Assembly: GCA_905198475.1 (NCBI GenBank)
Contig: CAJKCQ010000006.1
Location: 1-58,172, forward strand
From: an uncultured Sutterella sp.
GTDB taxonomy: Bacteria > Pseudomonadota > Gammaproteobacteria > Burkholderiales > Burkholderiaceae_F
DNA length: 58,172 nucleotides
Direction of reading: 5' to 3'
The position numbers and the translations under genes are program-made. The notes under the pieces are model-generated. The model had not been told where the DNA came from and ran no database searches. It saw only the letters and a list, made by a program, of their open reading frames with translations. Below are positions 8,386-17,916 of the stretch, in pieces (within the stretch, counting starts at the first letter, position 1; every line of letters begins with the position of its first letter).

Positions 8386-9669
8386 ATGATCTCCGCCGTT
8401 CTCTTTCTCCCGCAGCTTCTCTTCTCCTCCGTACCGGAACGCCTCGCCCTGCATGCGGCCGGGGCGGAACTTCCCGCCGCGGTGCTTGTTGAAAGCGTCG
8501 TCGCCGCGAGGAACGCCTCTGCGGCCGCACGCGGGGTGCGGATCGGCATGTCGGGCGAGGCGGCGCTCTGCGCCTTTCCGACGCTGCAGTTCGCCCGGAC
8601 CTCGGCCGCGGGATTCGCGGAGCTGGCAGCCGTCCTCACGACGCTCGCCCACGCGCACGCGCCGGCCGTCTCCGTCGTGAAGTCGGCGGGGTCGGGGGCG
8701 GCGGCGCTCTTTCTGGCGCTTTCCACCGACGCGCCGGAAGCCCGCATTGAATCGCTTTCGCAGAGCGCCGCGGCATTGGGCTTCATCAACACCTGCGCCG
8801 TTGGGAGCTCTCCGGAAGCCGCGCTCCGCGCGGCCGTCGACAAAGCCCGCGGCGCGGGGCTCGACTGGGACGCCGAGGCGCTCATGAAGGACCTGCCGGT
8901 ACGGGTCGCGCAGGGGCTCCCCGTGACGCGCCGCGACGACGTGCTGCAGCTGCGCGCCTCGCTCGCCAACGCCGAACGCGGACAGGTCGCAGCCCGCCTC
9001 ACCTCGGCCTTCGCGGCCTGGGCGGATTCGGGATCGGTGGGGAGCGCCGAAGTGGCGCTTTCCGTACGTGACCGCCTCGGCCGCCCGATCCTGCCGCGGG
9101 ACGCGGCCCCGCTCGTCTGGCGGCGGCCGGCGCTCGAAGCGGAATCGGCTGCGGCGATGAACCGCGTGCGGCACGCGGTGCTCGAAGCCGTCTGGGCTTC
9201 GCAGGGAAGTCTCGAGCTCACCGCGCGGCCGATGCTCGAGCGCTCGTCTCCGGGCGACGAACCGTCCACCCTCGCGGCGTCGCTCACCGCCCACTTCGGC
9301 CGCGCGCGGGTCTTCCAGATCTCGCGCTCGGCTCCCAAGGGCGCCGCCGGCCCCCAGCAGCGCCGCACGCCCGCGGGGAGCTTCGCGGCGCACCCGCTCC
9401 ACCGCCCGGGCCTCCCCGCCGCGGCGCCGAAGGCGGGCGGGCCGGTGCCTGCGGAAGTCTTTCCCACACCGCGGGAGCTCGCGCTCGAGGGCCTCAGGCC
9501 CGTCCTGAACGGCCCGCTCTCGATCCTGCGTCCGGTGCCGGCTCCCGAAGGGTTCGACCCCGAGCGGCACTTTTCGCACTTCATGGCGTCGAGCGCCGCG
9601 GGGGAGCTCCTGTGCATCTCGCGGGACCTCCGCTCGGGACGGTGGTATCTCGAAGGGCGCTTCGCGTGA
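8386..9669 (+). CDS. Divergent ImuB-like (Y-family polymerase-related) protein
   Basis: 427 residues. The N terminus resembles the catalytically dead Y-family polymerase ImuB (ARNASAAARGVRIGMSGEAALCAFPTLQF corresponds to the NxxAxxxGVxxGM block). The C terminus (GELLCISRDLRSGRWYLEGRF) matches the ImuB tail. The acidic residues of active DNA polymerase IV/V are not visible, as expected for ImuB. Much of the middle is weakly conserved and alanine-rich. Immediately downstream of imuA, so the pair is probably an operon. The call rests on position and the two end motifs; a degenerate or repurposed protein is possible. Confidence 0.6.
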   Translation: MISAVLFLPQLLFSSVPERLALHAAGAELPAAVLVESVVAARNASAAARGVRIGMSGEAALCAFPTLQFARTSAAGFAELAAVLTTLAHAHAPAVSVVKSAGSGAAALFLALSTDAPEARIESLSQSAAALGFINTCAVGSSPEAALRAAVDKARGAGLDWDAEALMKDLPVRVAQGLPVTRRDDVLQLRASLANAERGQVAARLTSAFAAWADSGSVGSAEVALSVRDRLGRPILPRDAAPLVWRRPALEAESAAAMNRVRHAVLEAVWASQGSLELTARPMLERSSPGDEPSTLAASLTAHFGRARVFQISRSAPKGAAGPQQRRTPAGSFAAHPLHRPGLPAAAPKAGGPVPAEVFPTPRELALEGLRPVLNGPLSILRPVPAPEGFDPERHFSHFMASSAAGELLCISRDLRSGRWYLEGRFA

Positions 9670-9837
9670 TTGTTTGGGAAGTGGGTTCAAGCGCCTGAAC
9701 CTTCCTCCTCGAGCGGGACGCAATGCCCGTTCCCGCCCGCGAAAGAGACCGTGCGGCTCTGTTAGACTTTTTCGCCCCCGGACAGACTTCTCCGACGAGA
9801 GAAGCACCCCAAAAAAACCTCCCCCGCGAGGCGACCC

Positions 9838-10521
9838 TTGCCGCACGCCGTACTGCTTCACAGCTGCTGCGCCCCCTGCTCGAGCGCCATTCTTGAGTGG
9901 CTTCTCGCGCACGACTACGCACCGACCGTCTTCTACTTCAACCCGAACATCTTCCCCGCCGAGGAGTACCTCGTGCGGAAGAACGAGTGCCAGCGCTACT
10001 GCGCAAAGCTCTCCGTCCCCTTCGTGGATGGCGACTACGACCACGCGCTCTGGCGCGAGGCGGTGCGGGGGCTTGAGAACGAACCCGAACGCGGGCGGCG
10101 CTGCCGCGCGTGCTTCGGCGTGCGCATGCTCGCGACGGCCCGGACGGCCGCCCGTCTCGGGATCCGGGAGTTCACGACGACTCTGGCGGGGAGCCGTTGG
10201 AAGCGGCTCGACCAGATCCGCGAGGCGGCGCTCGAGGCGGTGCGCCTCACGCCCGGGACCGAATACTGGGACATGAACTGGCGCAAGGGCGGCCTGCAGC
10301 AGCGCCGCGGAGAGCTCCTGAAGCTCGAAGGCTTCTACAACCAGCTCTGGTGCGGCTGCGAATTCTCGATGGGACACCTCACGGAGCGCGACGAGACGGA
10401 AATCCCCGTCTATGCGCGCGGCTTCGTGCGCAGCCTCCGTAACGCCCGCCCGGCGCCCGCCGAAGCGGACGACCGCCCCACCGCCCCCTGCACCGCCTGC
10501 GGGGAATTCAAGAAGGAGTGA
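9838..10521 (+). CDS. queH: Epoxyqueuosine reductase QueH
   Basis: A 227-residue QueH-type (former DUF208) enzyme that reduces epoxyqueuosine to queuosine in tRNA, a non-orthologous replacement for QueG. Cysteine ligands: HSCCAPCS (C10, C11, C14), CxxxC at 51-55, RCRACF (C89, C92) and WCGCEF (about 172-174), consistent with an iron-sulfur/metal site. FYFNPNIFPAEEYLVRKNE and TTLAGSRWKRLDQI are family blocks. The start is TTG, preceded by GAGG at a 6-base spacing; no ATG fits. The stop overlaps the ribosome-binding site of the next gene. Confidence 0.9.
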   Translation: MPHAVLLHSCCAPCSSAILEWLLAHDYAPTVFYFNPNIFPAEEYLVRKNECQRYCAKLSVPFVDGDYDHALWREAVRGLENEPERGRRCRACFGVRMLATARTAARLGIREFTTTLAGSRWKRLDQIREAALEAVRLTPGTEYWDMNWRKGGLQQRRGELLKLEGFYNQLWCGCEFSMGHLTERDETEIPVYARGFVRSLRNARPAPAEADDRPTAPCTACGEFKKE

Positions 10522-10526
10522 CCGAC

Positions 10527-11441
10527 ATGGCTGCACTGCTCTCCGTTCTCGCCTACGTCGTCATCATCGTGGTCGGCGTCGTTCTGAGGCAGTTCGGCCT
10601 CGTGCCGCGCGACCTCGCCAAGCCCGTCGGATTCCTCATTCTCAACGTGACGCTCCCCTGCGCGATCGTCACGTTCCTCTCGGGCGTGAAGTTCGACCCG
10701 GCGCTCCTCTTCACGATCCTGCTGCCGATCGCGGCGACCTGGGTGATGATCGGCGTCGCGTGGCTCCTCACGCATCGGCGGGCGGACGCCGCGCAGGCGA
10801 CGCCCTTCGCGATGCTCAACATGTCGAGCTACAACGTCGGCACCTTCGCAATGCCCTTCACGATGGGGCTCGTGCCCCCGCTCGGCTTCCTCGTGATCTG
10901 CCTCTTCGACGTCGGCAACGGCGTGATGTGTGCAGGCGGCACCTACGCCTTCGCCTGCCGGGGCTCGGGCGGAGCCTGGGCCGCGATGAAGGGCGTCGCC
11001 CATGCGCTCCTGCGCGCCGCTCCGCTCTGGACCTACATCTGGGTGATCGCGCTCACGTTCATGGACGTGACGCTCCCGAAGCCCCTCCTTCACGTCTTCG
11101 AGGTGATCGGGAGCGCCAACTCCTTCCTCTCGATGCTCTTCATCGGGCTTTCGATCAACCTCGCGGTCAATTGGGAGAAGTTGAAGGGTCTTCTGGGCCT
11201 CATGGTCGTGCGCTACCTCGTCAACGCCCTTCTGGCGCTCCTCCTCTTTTTCACGCTTCCCTTCCCGCTCGAAGTCCGCCAGGCGATCACGCTCGTGATG
11301 ATGTCCCCGCTTCCCGTCCTCGGCATCGTCTTCACGATGAAGGCGAAGCTCGACTGGGAGTCCGCCGCCAACATCAACTCCATCTCCGTTGCGGCCTCCA
11401 TCGTGATCATGTGCGCGATGCTCTCGGTCTTCACCGCGTGA
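10527..11441 (+). CDS. Auxin efflux carrier (AEC) family transporter
   Basis: Ten-helix-type inner membrane transporter (304 residues) of the AEC family, whose bacterial members move malate, malonate or other organic acids. Typical are an N-terminal half with LPCAIVTFLSGVKFD and NMSSYNVGTFAMPF, a central loop, and a second repeat half with SPLPVLGIVFTMKAKLD. An in-frame GTG at 10518 overlaps the queH stop, but AAGGAG at 10513-10518 is correctly spaced only for the ATG at 10527, so the shorter start is preferred. Probably co-transcribed with queH. Substrate unknown. Confidence 0.85.
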   Translation: MAALLSVLAYVVIIVVGVVLRQFGLVPRDLAKPVGFLILNVTLPCAIVTFLSGVKFDPALLFTILLPIAATWVMIGVAWLLTHRRADAAQATPFAMLNMSSYNVGTFAMPFTMGLVPPLGFLVICLFDVGNGVMCAGGTYAFACRGSGGAWAAMKGVAHALLRAAPLWTYIWVIALTFMDVTLPKPLLHVFEVIGSANSFLSMLFIGLSINLAVNWEKLKGLLGLMVVRYLVNALLALLLFFTLPFPLEVRQAITLVMMSPLPVLGIVFTMKAKLDWESAANINSISVAASIVIMCAMLSVFTA

Positions 11442-11508
11442 CCTTCGCGCCGACCTCGTCCGCGGCGCAGCCGCCGCGGACTGTGCGACTCTTCGCCCCC
11501 CTTCTTCG

Positions 11509-11537
11509 CCGCCCGGGAGCCCTGCTCTCCCGGGCGG
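11509..11537 (+). terminator. Terminator after the AEC transporter
   Basis: An 11-bp perfect stem (CCGCCCGGGAG / CTCCCGGGCGG) with a 7-base loop is followed by TTCACTTTTG. It ends the queH-transporter unit. The remaining 200 bases to the next gene show no other feature I can support. Confidence 0.75.
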
Positions 11538-11746
11538 TTCACTTTTGCGTCACGCAGAACTCACAACTCCGTCAGGAAGTCTTCATCCCGGCCTCATGCG
11601 GCCGACACCGGGCCGTCATGCGGGGGCTCCAGAATCCAAGGCAGGTCCTTCGACGCGCGCTCCTCCCGCTCCTTCACCCTTGAGGCGAGGGGCCTCCGCT
11701 CAGGACTCATCAACGATCCGCACGCTTTCCTGGAGACCCCACTACC

Positions 11747-12877
11747 ATGACCATGAACACCTCCCGCCGCACGCTCCTGCGCTCCGCGTTCGTCGGCACC
11801 GCCGGCACCGCCCTCGGCCTCACGGGCTTTGGCGGCCTCAACCCGATCGCCGCCGCCGCGGAAGCGCCCAAGCGCGCCCGCACCGTTGCCGAGGTGATCC
11901 GCATGACGCCCGTTGAAATCGCGCGCGAGAGCGAAGTGGTGCAGACCGCCTACAAGGTGCTCCTGAAGAGCGCCTCGCAGTTGAAGGACGCCAAGGTCCG
12001 CGAGACCGTGACCGCGATCCTCAAGAACCCGGACGTCACGCTCGACCTCTCGCGCGAGGCCGACCTCGTCAAGACGCTTAAGGCCGCGGGGTACCTCGGC
12101 GCCAAGGACGACGCGGTCTTCCCGCCGATCGAGAAGTCCGGGCGCTCTCCTCAGCCCACCTGGAGCGCTCCGGGTTCGGGCTACGGCTCGCACCACGCCT
12201 ATCCGGGCGGCCTCGTCGTTCACGTCGCGCTGAACGTCCTGTCAGCCGAAAAGCTTCTTCAGAGCTACGCCGACAACAACCGCTGCTACCTTTCGGTCGA
12301 CGACGCCGTGGGCGGCGAACTGCTTCACGACCTCCACAAGCCCTGGGTCTTCGCCTGGCAGAAGGACAACTCCTGCCGCAAGGAGGAGACCCTCGCGATG
12401 ACGGGCGAGCACCACGTGCTCTCGCTCGCCGAATCCATGCACCGCGGCCTCCCCGCGACCTTCTGCACCGCGCAGGCCTGCGCCCACGAACACCCGGGCT
12501 CTCAGAAGGGGCTCGAACTGGTGGTCGGTTGGATCAAGTGCGCCGCGATCATCGCCGGTGTGGATCCGGTGGAGAAGGGGTACCTCGCGAAGGACGGCAA
12601 GACCCTTCCCGAACCCTTCCGCTCCGAAGGCTTCGTCGTGCACCTCGCCGACCACGACTGGGTGCTCTCGGTTCCCGCCTGCCAGTGGACAGTCGAAGCG
12701 TTGAAGCGCCTCATGCGTGAGAAGTACGGCGTCGACGCGGAAAAGCGCCCGGCCGACTTCAATGCGCTCAGGAACTACGTCCTCGCGAACCTCACCGCGA
12801 TGCGGCTCCACGCGATCCGCTCGAGCGAGGGCGAAGAGGCCTTCGCCGCGGACGTCGCCCGCGTGCTGAAGGCCTGA
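11747..12877 (+). CDS. Tat-exported protein with HD-domain-like metal motifs
   Basis: 376 residues; no named family recognised with certainty. The N terminus is a twin-arginine signal (SRRTLLRSAF, RR at 7-8, then a hydrophobic stretch to about residue 38). The body carries an ordered histidine/aspartate pattern like HD-domain phosphohydrolases: SHHAYPGG (149-150) with H159, LLHDLHK (H194, D195), TGEHHVLS (222-223) and H232. Six cysteines include C240, C245 and C265. HD enzymes usually act in the cytoplasm on nucleotides; Tat export implies it folds with its metal before secretion. GGAG precedes the start. Flanked by terminators, so monocistronic. Confidence 0.65.
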   Translation: MTMNTSRRTLLRSAFVGTAGTALGLTGFGGLNPIAAAAEAPKRARTVAEVIRMTPVEIARESEVVQTAYKVLLKSASQLKDAKVRETVTAILKNPDVTLDLSREADLVKTLKAAGYLGAKDDAVFPPIEKSGRSPQPTWSAPGSGYGSHHAYPGGLVVHVALNVLSAEKLLQSYADNNRCYLSVDDAVGGELLHDLHKPWVFAWQKDNSCRKEETLAMTGEHHVLSLAESMHRGLPATFCTAQACAHEHPGSQKGLELVVGWIKCAAIIAGVDPVEKGYLAKDGKTLPEPFRSEGFVVHLADHDWVLSVPACQWTVEALKRLMREKYGVDAEKRPADFNALRNYVLANLTAMRLHAIRSSEGEEAFAADVARVLKA

Positions 12878-12907
12878 CGCGGGTCGACAGAACGCCCTAA
12901 TCTCTCG

Positions 12908-12953
12908 CGCCCGTCCGTCTAGTCGGCACTCGACCGGGGGAGCGGGCGTTTTT
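12908..12953 (+). terminator. Terminator after the Tat-exported protein
   Basis: Outer stem CGCCCG / CGGGCG encloses a smaller GTCG / CGAC hairpin and is followed by TTTTT. It lies about 30 bases after the stop codon, in the correct orientation. Confidence 0.65.
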
Positions 12954-13019
12954 GCTGGGTGTCGAGAAAAAGCGGAATCGCGGGAGCTGACGGGCCAATC
13001 CGCACCCGCTGCGGCCGCT

Positions 13020-14691
13020 CTATTCAGAATCGAGCGTCTCGAACAAATCACCTCTCCGGAAGGTGGCGGAGAGTCGCTGCAGAGAAAGCGTCGACGTTTT
13101 TTCTCCGTAAAGCCGCGTCAGAGCATCCCCCAGGCGATCCAACGCTTTCTGATAGTAGGCATCCTTATTCTCGTTGAACTTTTCATCGAGCTCGCCGAAA
13201 TTGCGGTGGTCCACCTTTTCGATCGACAAGCCTAGATCATCCAACAGCTCCTCACCAACCAGCATCGCCAGATAATGCGACGCATACGGAACGAAGTTCG
13301 GGGCACCAACGCCCGCCGTTCTGCGTCGCACCTCAACGTCACGATAAATTTTGACTGCGAGCAATGCTTGGGGGGGCATTCAATCCCTTGAAAATGCGCT
13401 CATAGAGCTTTCCAAAGTGCTCGCTCCTGAAGAAGCGCCCCTGCTGAGGCTTTCGTCGCCAAATGGAAAGCACGGCTACCGCGACCATGTTGCTCGTGAT
13501 CACGAGCGGCCCAGTCACGACCGAAGCGTCACGCTGGCGACGATAGGTATAGCCCAAAATGTGAAACCCTTCTTCGAGTCTCTTTTGGTAGATGTCGTTT
13601 GAATGCAAATCACTCATCTCCACCGGATTCTGACTGTTCGTTGCATACGTAACAAGGCGAACAAAATCTTCATCCTCTTCGTTCACCTGATAGGCGCGCA
13701 CCAGGAGATAAGCATCCGGAATATTCCCTTCCGAAGTATTCTTAAAAGTTTCAAAAATAGTTCGACAAGTTTGCCCGCCATTGATCACCTGCAGACCATC
13801 CACCGACACAATGTGATCTGCCTGTTGAAAAGCATTGTGGTCAAAGTGGCTGCAAATGATCGTGATGCCGTTGTTGTAGAAATAGAACTGATCAGCATGA
13901 TCCGAATTGAGCGTCTGCTCGATATCCTCATTCACTCGATTACCTCGCAAACTCAAATACTTGCGAATGTTCCTCTGAAGGAGTTGATCGCCGTATTGAC
14001 GGTAAAGCGCCACGATCTCTTTCACGTGAATGCGGCCTATAAGTACGCGCTTGAAGACTTGATCCTCAACAATCAGCTTCCCAGAGAGCGGCAACCTCAC
14101 TCTATCAATCGAATTAGGTCGTCTTAACAGAGAAATCAAATCATGATGATTGAAGTGTTTGAACTCAACACTCGAACCAAATCGCTTTTTGCTATTCTCA
14201 ACATTTTTTTGGGCAGCCTCATCCCATTCCATCCCATTGTTGCAGAGAAAAATCCGGACGCGAGGAATATAACCCTCACGAACGAGCGAACGCGCCTCCT
14301 CAACTTTCGACAAAAGTCGAGGATTCATCGCGATCTTTTTGGACGGATCAAACAAAACCTCCGCAGTTCCAGCAATCTGTCCAAGTGCGTTAGCGGGGAA
14401 GTTCGCATTCCCGCTGAGGTCCTTTTTGTATTTTCCCTGGTAGAGCGTCACGGTGAACCCGTTGTCGTCCACATCCCCCATGACGAAGGCGTCCACACTG
14501 GCATCGTCCGCACCGTCAGTGATGGAGTCAAAGGCTTCCTCATAAGACATTTCGTTGGTGCGAGCAACACACATCAGCACGAAGGCCTTCGAGCGTCGCC
14601 GATCTTCCGTTTCACCGGCGAACCACTCCGGGTGTTTGTCAAGAATGCCGGAGATCTGTTGATCCACCAGCAGGGCGTCCAGATCGTCCAT
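13020..14691 (-). CDS. AIPR-family phage-defence protein, frameshifted
   Basis: Protein of the AIPR (abortive infection phage resistance) family. The N-terminal part has a nuclease-like DAFVMGD...LYQGKYKK pattern (D-x-QxK), and the centre has FYFYNNGITIICSHFD and VINGGQTCRTIFE, the family's best-conserved blocks. Start 14691 has AAAGGA at the right spacing. The frame is broken at a run of seven G (plus strand 13370-13376; C7 in the gene): the first part ends at 13339, and the last 110 or so residues continue in the +1 frame to 13020. Removing one base would give a continuous protein of about 556 residues. Base composition is clearly lower in GC than its neighbours, suggesting acquisition. It stands alone; no partner defence gene is visible. 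Confidence 0.82.
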
Positions 14692-14910
14692 GAGTATCCT
14701 TTGTTCCGTAAGTCGCCGCCCATCCCGATCCCTGCTCATGGGAAGTCCCGTCGCCGAGCAGGAGCGGCACGGCTTAGGATATTTTAGAGAGATGCCCAAT
14801 AGTTAGCTTTGGAACGAGTCTTGGAACGTGAAAGAGCCCCCGCCGCCCCCAACCGACGCGCGCCTAAAATAGGTGAAAATTCTCAGCCCGTCCCTTGGAG
14901 CTAACTCCAA

Positions 14911-16134
14911 ATGCCTATCTTCCTCACCCTCCTGCTCGCGATCCTGACGATCGTCGTGCTTCTCAGAAAGCGCGTCATGATCGGCCTCGCGATTCTCGCC
15001 GCAGGCTTCGTCATGTGGCTCTGCAACGACCGCTCGCTCATGACCTTCTGGACGTCTGCGGTCGAAACGGTGACGCTGCCGCGCACCTACGACCTCTTCT
15101 TCGCCCTCTACTTCGTGATGTGCCTCGAGGTGCAGCTGCGCAAGTCCGGCACGCTCAAGAAGATGGTGGACGCCCTCAACCGGCTCTTCTCCTCGGTGCG
15201 CATCACGCTCGCCGTCATGCCCGCCTTCCTCGGACTCCTGCCCTCCCTCGGCGGCGCACGCTTCTCCGCCCCGATCGTGCAGCAGGCGAGCGCCAACATG
15301 ACGATTTCGCCCGAAAAGAAGGCGGCGATCAACTACTACTTCCGCCACATCTTCGAAACGGCGAGCCCGACGGTGCCCGGCATGCTGCTCGCCTGCACCA
15401 TCACGGGAATCCACCTCTCGGACTTCGTGCTCCACCTCTTCTGGTTCGCGGTGCTCTCCTTCATCGTGGGCTGGTTCGTGATGCTCGCCCCCCTCAAGAA
15501 GTTCGACCACGTGAAGAAGCCCGAGGACACGGGCGCCTCTCGCTGGGTCGACCTCGGCAACGTCGCGCTCGCGGTCTCTCCCGTCGTGCTCAACATCCTC
15601 CTCATGCTCGTCTTCAACATGCCCGCGGGCATCGCGATGGGCGTGGCGGTGCTCGCGCTCATTCCGACCTTCGCGCTCCTCAAGCGCCCCGTGCCGATCA
15701 TCGACATCTTCAAGGACGCTTTCGACGTGAAGCTCCTTCTCAACGTCGTGATGATCCTCTACTTCATCTCGCTCCTTACCGGAACGGGCGTGCTCGACGA
15801 GACTCTCGCGGCGCTCAAGGCCCTGCCGCTTCCGATGCCCGTGATCTTCGCGCTCATCTCCGTCCTGATGGGGCTTCTCACCGGCATGAGTCAGGGCTAC
15901 ATTGCGATGATCATGCCGATTGCGGCCGCCGTCGCTCCGGGCAGCCTCGTGTATGCCGGCATCGGCATGGTCTTCGGCTGCGTCGGGCAGATGCTCACCC
16001 CGGTGCACCTGTGCTTCACGATCTCCGTGGACTACTTCAAGGCGGACTTCCTCAAGACCCTGAAGAGCATCTTCATCTGCGAGGCGATCCTCTCGGTGGT
16101 CTTCGCCGCCTGGACCTATTTCACATGGGCCTAA
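14911..16134 (+). CDS. DUF401-family membrane transporter
   Basis: 407-residue polytopic protein of the DUF401 family, distant kin of ion transporter-superfamily carriers. Visible are multiple hydrophobic segments, FFALYFVMCLEVQLRKSGTLKKM, LPSLGGARFSAPIVQQAS near residue 110, INYYFRHIFETASPTVPG, and the repeat-half counterpart VLMGLLTGMSQGYIAMIMPIAA. The two GG/TG-rich re-entrant-like loops suggest an inverted-repeat carrier. Substrate is unknown for the family. TTGGAG lies before the start. The gene is convergent to nothing and ends 210 bases before gltX; that spacer holds several GC-rich stems but no clean terminator. Confidence 0.8.
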   Translation: MPIFLTLLLAILTIVVLLRKRVMIGLAILAAGFVMWLCNDRSLMTFWTSAVETVTLPRTYDLFFALYFVMCLEVQLRKSGTLKKMVDALNRLFSSVRITLAVMPAFLGLLPSLGGARFSAPIVQQASANMTISPEKKAAINYYFRHIFETASPTVPGMLLACTITGIHLSDFVLHLFWFAVLSFIVGWFVMLAPLKKFDHVKKPEDTGASRWVDLGNVALAVSPVVLNILLMLVFNMPAGIAMGVAVLALIPTFALLKRPVPIIDIFKDAFDVKLLLNVVMILYFISLLTGTGVLDETLAALKALPLPMPVIFALISVLMGLLTGMSQGYIAMIMPIAAAVAPGSLVYAGIGMVFGCVGQMLTPVHLCFTISVDYFKADFLKTLKSIFICEAILSVVFAAWTYFTWA

Positions 16135-16344
16135 GCACTCCGTCCTAGAATGGGCGGCTAGACTTGTGAACACTTCTGAAGACGACCGCTGCGCTGCGTT
16201 CCGCAACCGTTCCCTCAAGGAACCCGGAAGGCCGGCGGTCTTCTCTTCCGGCCGTCTTGGACGCCCTTGAGGGCGTTCCGGCGGCCGGCGCACCACGCAA
16301 TCATTCAGACTTCCACGAAAGCTTTTCCCACAAGGATTTCAGAA

Positions 16345-17739
16345 ATGAAGGAAATTCGCACCCGCATCGCGCCGAGCCCCACCGGCATGATGCATCTCGG
16401 TACCGCGCGCACGGCCATCTACTGCTGGGCCGTCGCCCGTCACTTCGGCGGCAAGTTCCTGCTGCGCATTGAGGATACCGACCAGGTGCGCTCCACCAAG
16501 GAGGCCGTGCAGGTCATCCTCGACGGCATGAAGTGGCTCAACCTCGACTACGACGAGGGCCCCGTCTATCAGATGGACCGCCTCGCGCGCTACAAGGAGG
16601 TTGTGGACCAGATGCTCGCCGACGGCCGCGCCTACTACTGCTACGCGACGCCCGAAGAGCTCGACGCCCTGCGCGAGAGCCAGCGCGCCGCGGGCCTCAA
16701 GCCCCGCTACGACGGCCGCTGGCGTCCCGAGAACTGCAAGGGCCGCCCGATTCCCGAAGGCGTGAAGCCTGTAATCCGCTTCCGCAACCCCGACGAGGGT
16801 GCGGTCACGTGGGACGACGCCGTCTACGGTCCCATCACCGTCCAGAACTCCGAGCTGGACGACCTCATCATCATGCGCAACGGCATCCCCACCTACAACT
16901 TCGCCGTGGTGGTGGACGACTGGGACATGAAGGTGAGCCACGTGATCCGCGGCGCGGACCACATCAACAACACGCCGCGCCAGATCAACATCTACCGCGC
17001 GCTCGGCGCCGAGGTTCCGGTCTTCGCGCACCTGCCCCTCATCTGTGGTCCGGACGGCCAGAAGCTCTCGAAGCGCCACGGCACCGTCTCGGTCCTCGAG
17101 TACGAAAAGCAGGGCTACCTCCCGGAAGCGATCTTCAACTACCTCGCCCGCCTCGGCTGGGGCCACGGCAACATGGAGAAGTTCTCCCGCGAGGAGCTCG
17201 CCGAAGTCTTCGACCTCAAGGACTGCTCGCGCGCCTCGGCCCGCATCGACTGGAAGAAGCTCGAGTGGCTGAACGGCCAGTACATGAAGGAAGCCGACGA
17301 CGCCCGCCTCGCGGAGCTCGTCGCGCCGCGCATTGAGGCCCGCGGCGGCGTCATCGCCGGCGGCCCGGACCTCACGACCGTCTGCGGCCTCCTGAAGACC
17401 CGCGCCGCGACGCTCGAGAAGTTGGCCGACGCCGCGCTCTTCTTCTACGTCGAGAAGGCCCCCGAGGCCGACGCCGCAGCAGCCGCCTTGAAGGACGGCG
17501 GCCGCGAGGCGCTCGCGCTCTTCGCCGAGAAGCTCCGCGCGCTCGACGCGGTGACGCCCGAGAACGTCTACCACGCCATCCAGGCCGTGATGGCCGAGCG
17601 TGAAGTGCCGATGAAGGTGCTCGCCACGCCGCTGCGCGTCTGCGTCTGCGTCGCCGACCGCACGCCGCAGATCGACCGCACGCTCTGCCTGATCGGCCGC
17701 GACAAGGTGCTCGAGCGCATCGCCAAGGCCCTCGCCTGA
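16345..17739 (+). CDS. gltX: Glutamyl-tRNA synthetase
   Basis: Charges tRNA-Glu with glutamate (464 residues, normal for GltX). The HIGH-like motif is PSPTGMMHLGT at residues 9-19 and the KMSKS-like motif is KLSKRHG near residue 240. LRIEDTD, NFAVVVDDWDM, SHVIRGADHINNTPRQ and HLPLICGPDGQKLSKR are all standard. The upstream open frame (from 16267) is ignored because AAGGA lies in front of the ATG at 16345 and family members begin MKxxRTRxAPSPTG. It is followed by a terminator and then by its substrate tRNA-Glu, a suggestive but probably coincidental pairing. Confidence 0.97.
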   Translation: MKEIRTRIAPSPTGMMHLGTARTAIYCWAVARHFGGKFLLRIEDTDQVRSTKEAVQVILDGMKWLNLDYDEGPVYQMDRLARYKEVVDQMLADGRAYYCYATPEELDALRESQRAAGLKPRYDGRWRPENCKGRPIPEGVKPVIRFRNPDEGAVTWDDAVYGPITVQNSELDDLIIMRNGIPTYNFAVVVDDWDMKVSHVIRGADHINNTPRQINIYRALGAEVPVFAHLPLICGPDGQKLSKRHGTVSVLEYEKQGYLPEAIFNYLARLGWGHGNMEKFSREELAEVFDLKDCSRASARIDWKKLEWLNGQYMKEADDARLAELVAPRIEARGGVIAGGPDLTTVCGLLKTRAATLEKLADAALFFYVEKAPEADAAAAALKDGGREALALFAEKLRALDAVTPENVYHAIQAVMAEREVPMKVLATPLRVCVCVADRTPQIDRTLCLIGRDKVLERIAKALA

Positions 17740-17805
17740 TCGAGCCGTTCGAGCTGCCTGAACCTCCCCGGCGCCCGTCTGAAGAGACGCGCCGGCGGTT
17801 CGAAC

Positions 17806-17837
17806 AAAGCCTCCGCCCGCGTGCGGGGGCTTTGCTT
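17806..17837 (+). terminator. Terminator of gltX
   Basis: Stem AAAGCC(T)CCGC / GCGG(G)GGCTTT followed by GCTTTT, 66 bases after the gltX stop. Confidence 0.75.
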
Positions 17838-17868
17838 TTCCGGCGAAAAAAATATTTTCGCCGCCCTC

Positions 17869-17897
17869 TTGCTTTTTCTAGAGACCTTGGGTATAGT
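17869..17897 (+). promoter_or_regulatory. Sigma-70 promoter of tRNA-Glu
   Basis: TTGCTT (17869-17874) and TATAGT (17892-17897) are separated by exactly 17 bases, and the tRNA begins 20 bases after the -10 box. One of the best promoter matches in the window. Confidence 0.8.
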
Positions 17898-17916
17898 TTC
17901 GCTTCTCCACAGCGAT

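Noticed and set aside
7564..10536. 990-codon open frame on the minus strand opposite imuA, imuB-like and queH
   Set aside because: Arg/Gly/Ala-rich composition typical of an antisense frame in GC-rich codons; no motifs, and the plus strand carries recognisable genes with ribosome sites.
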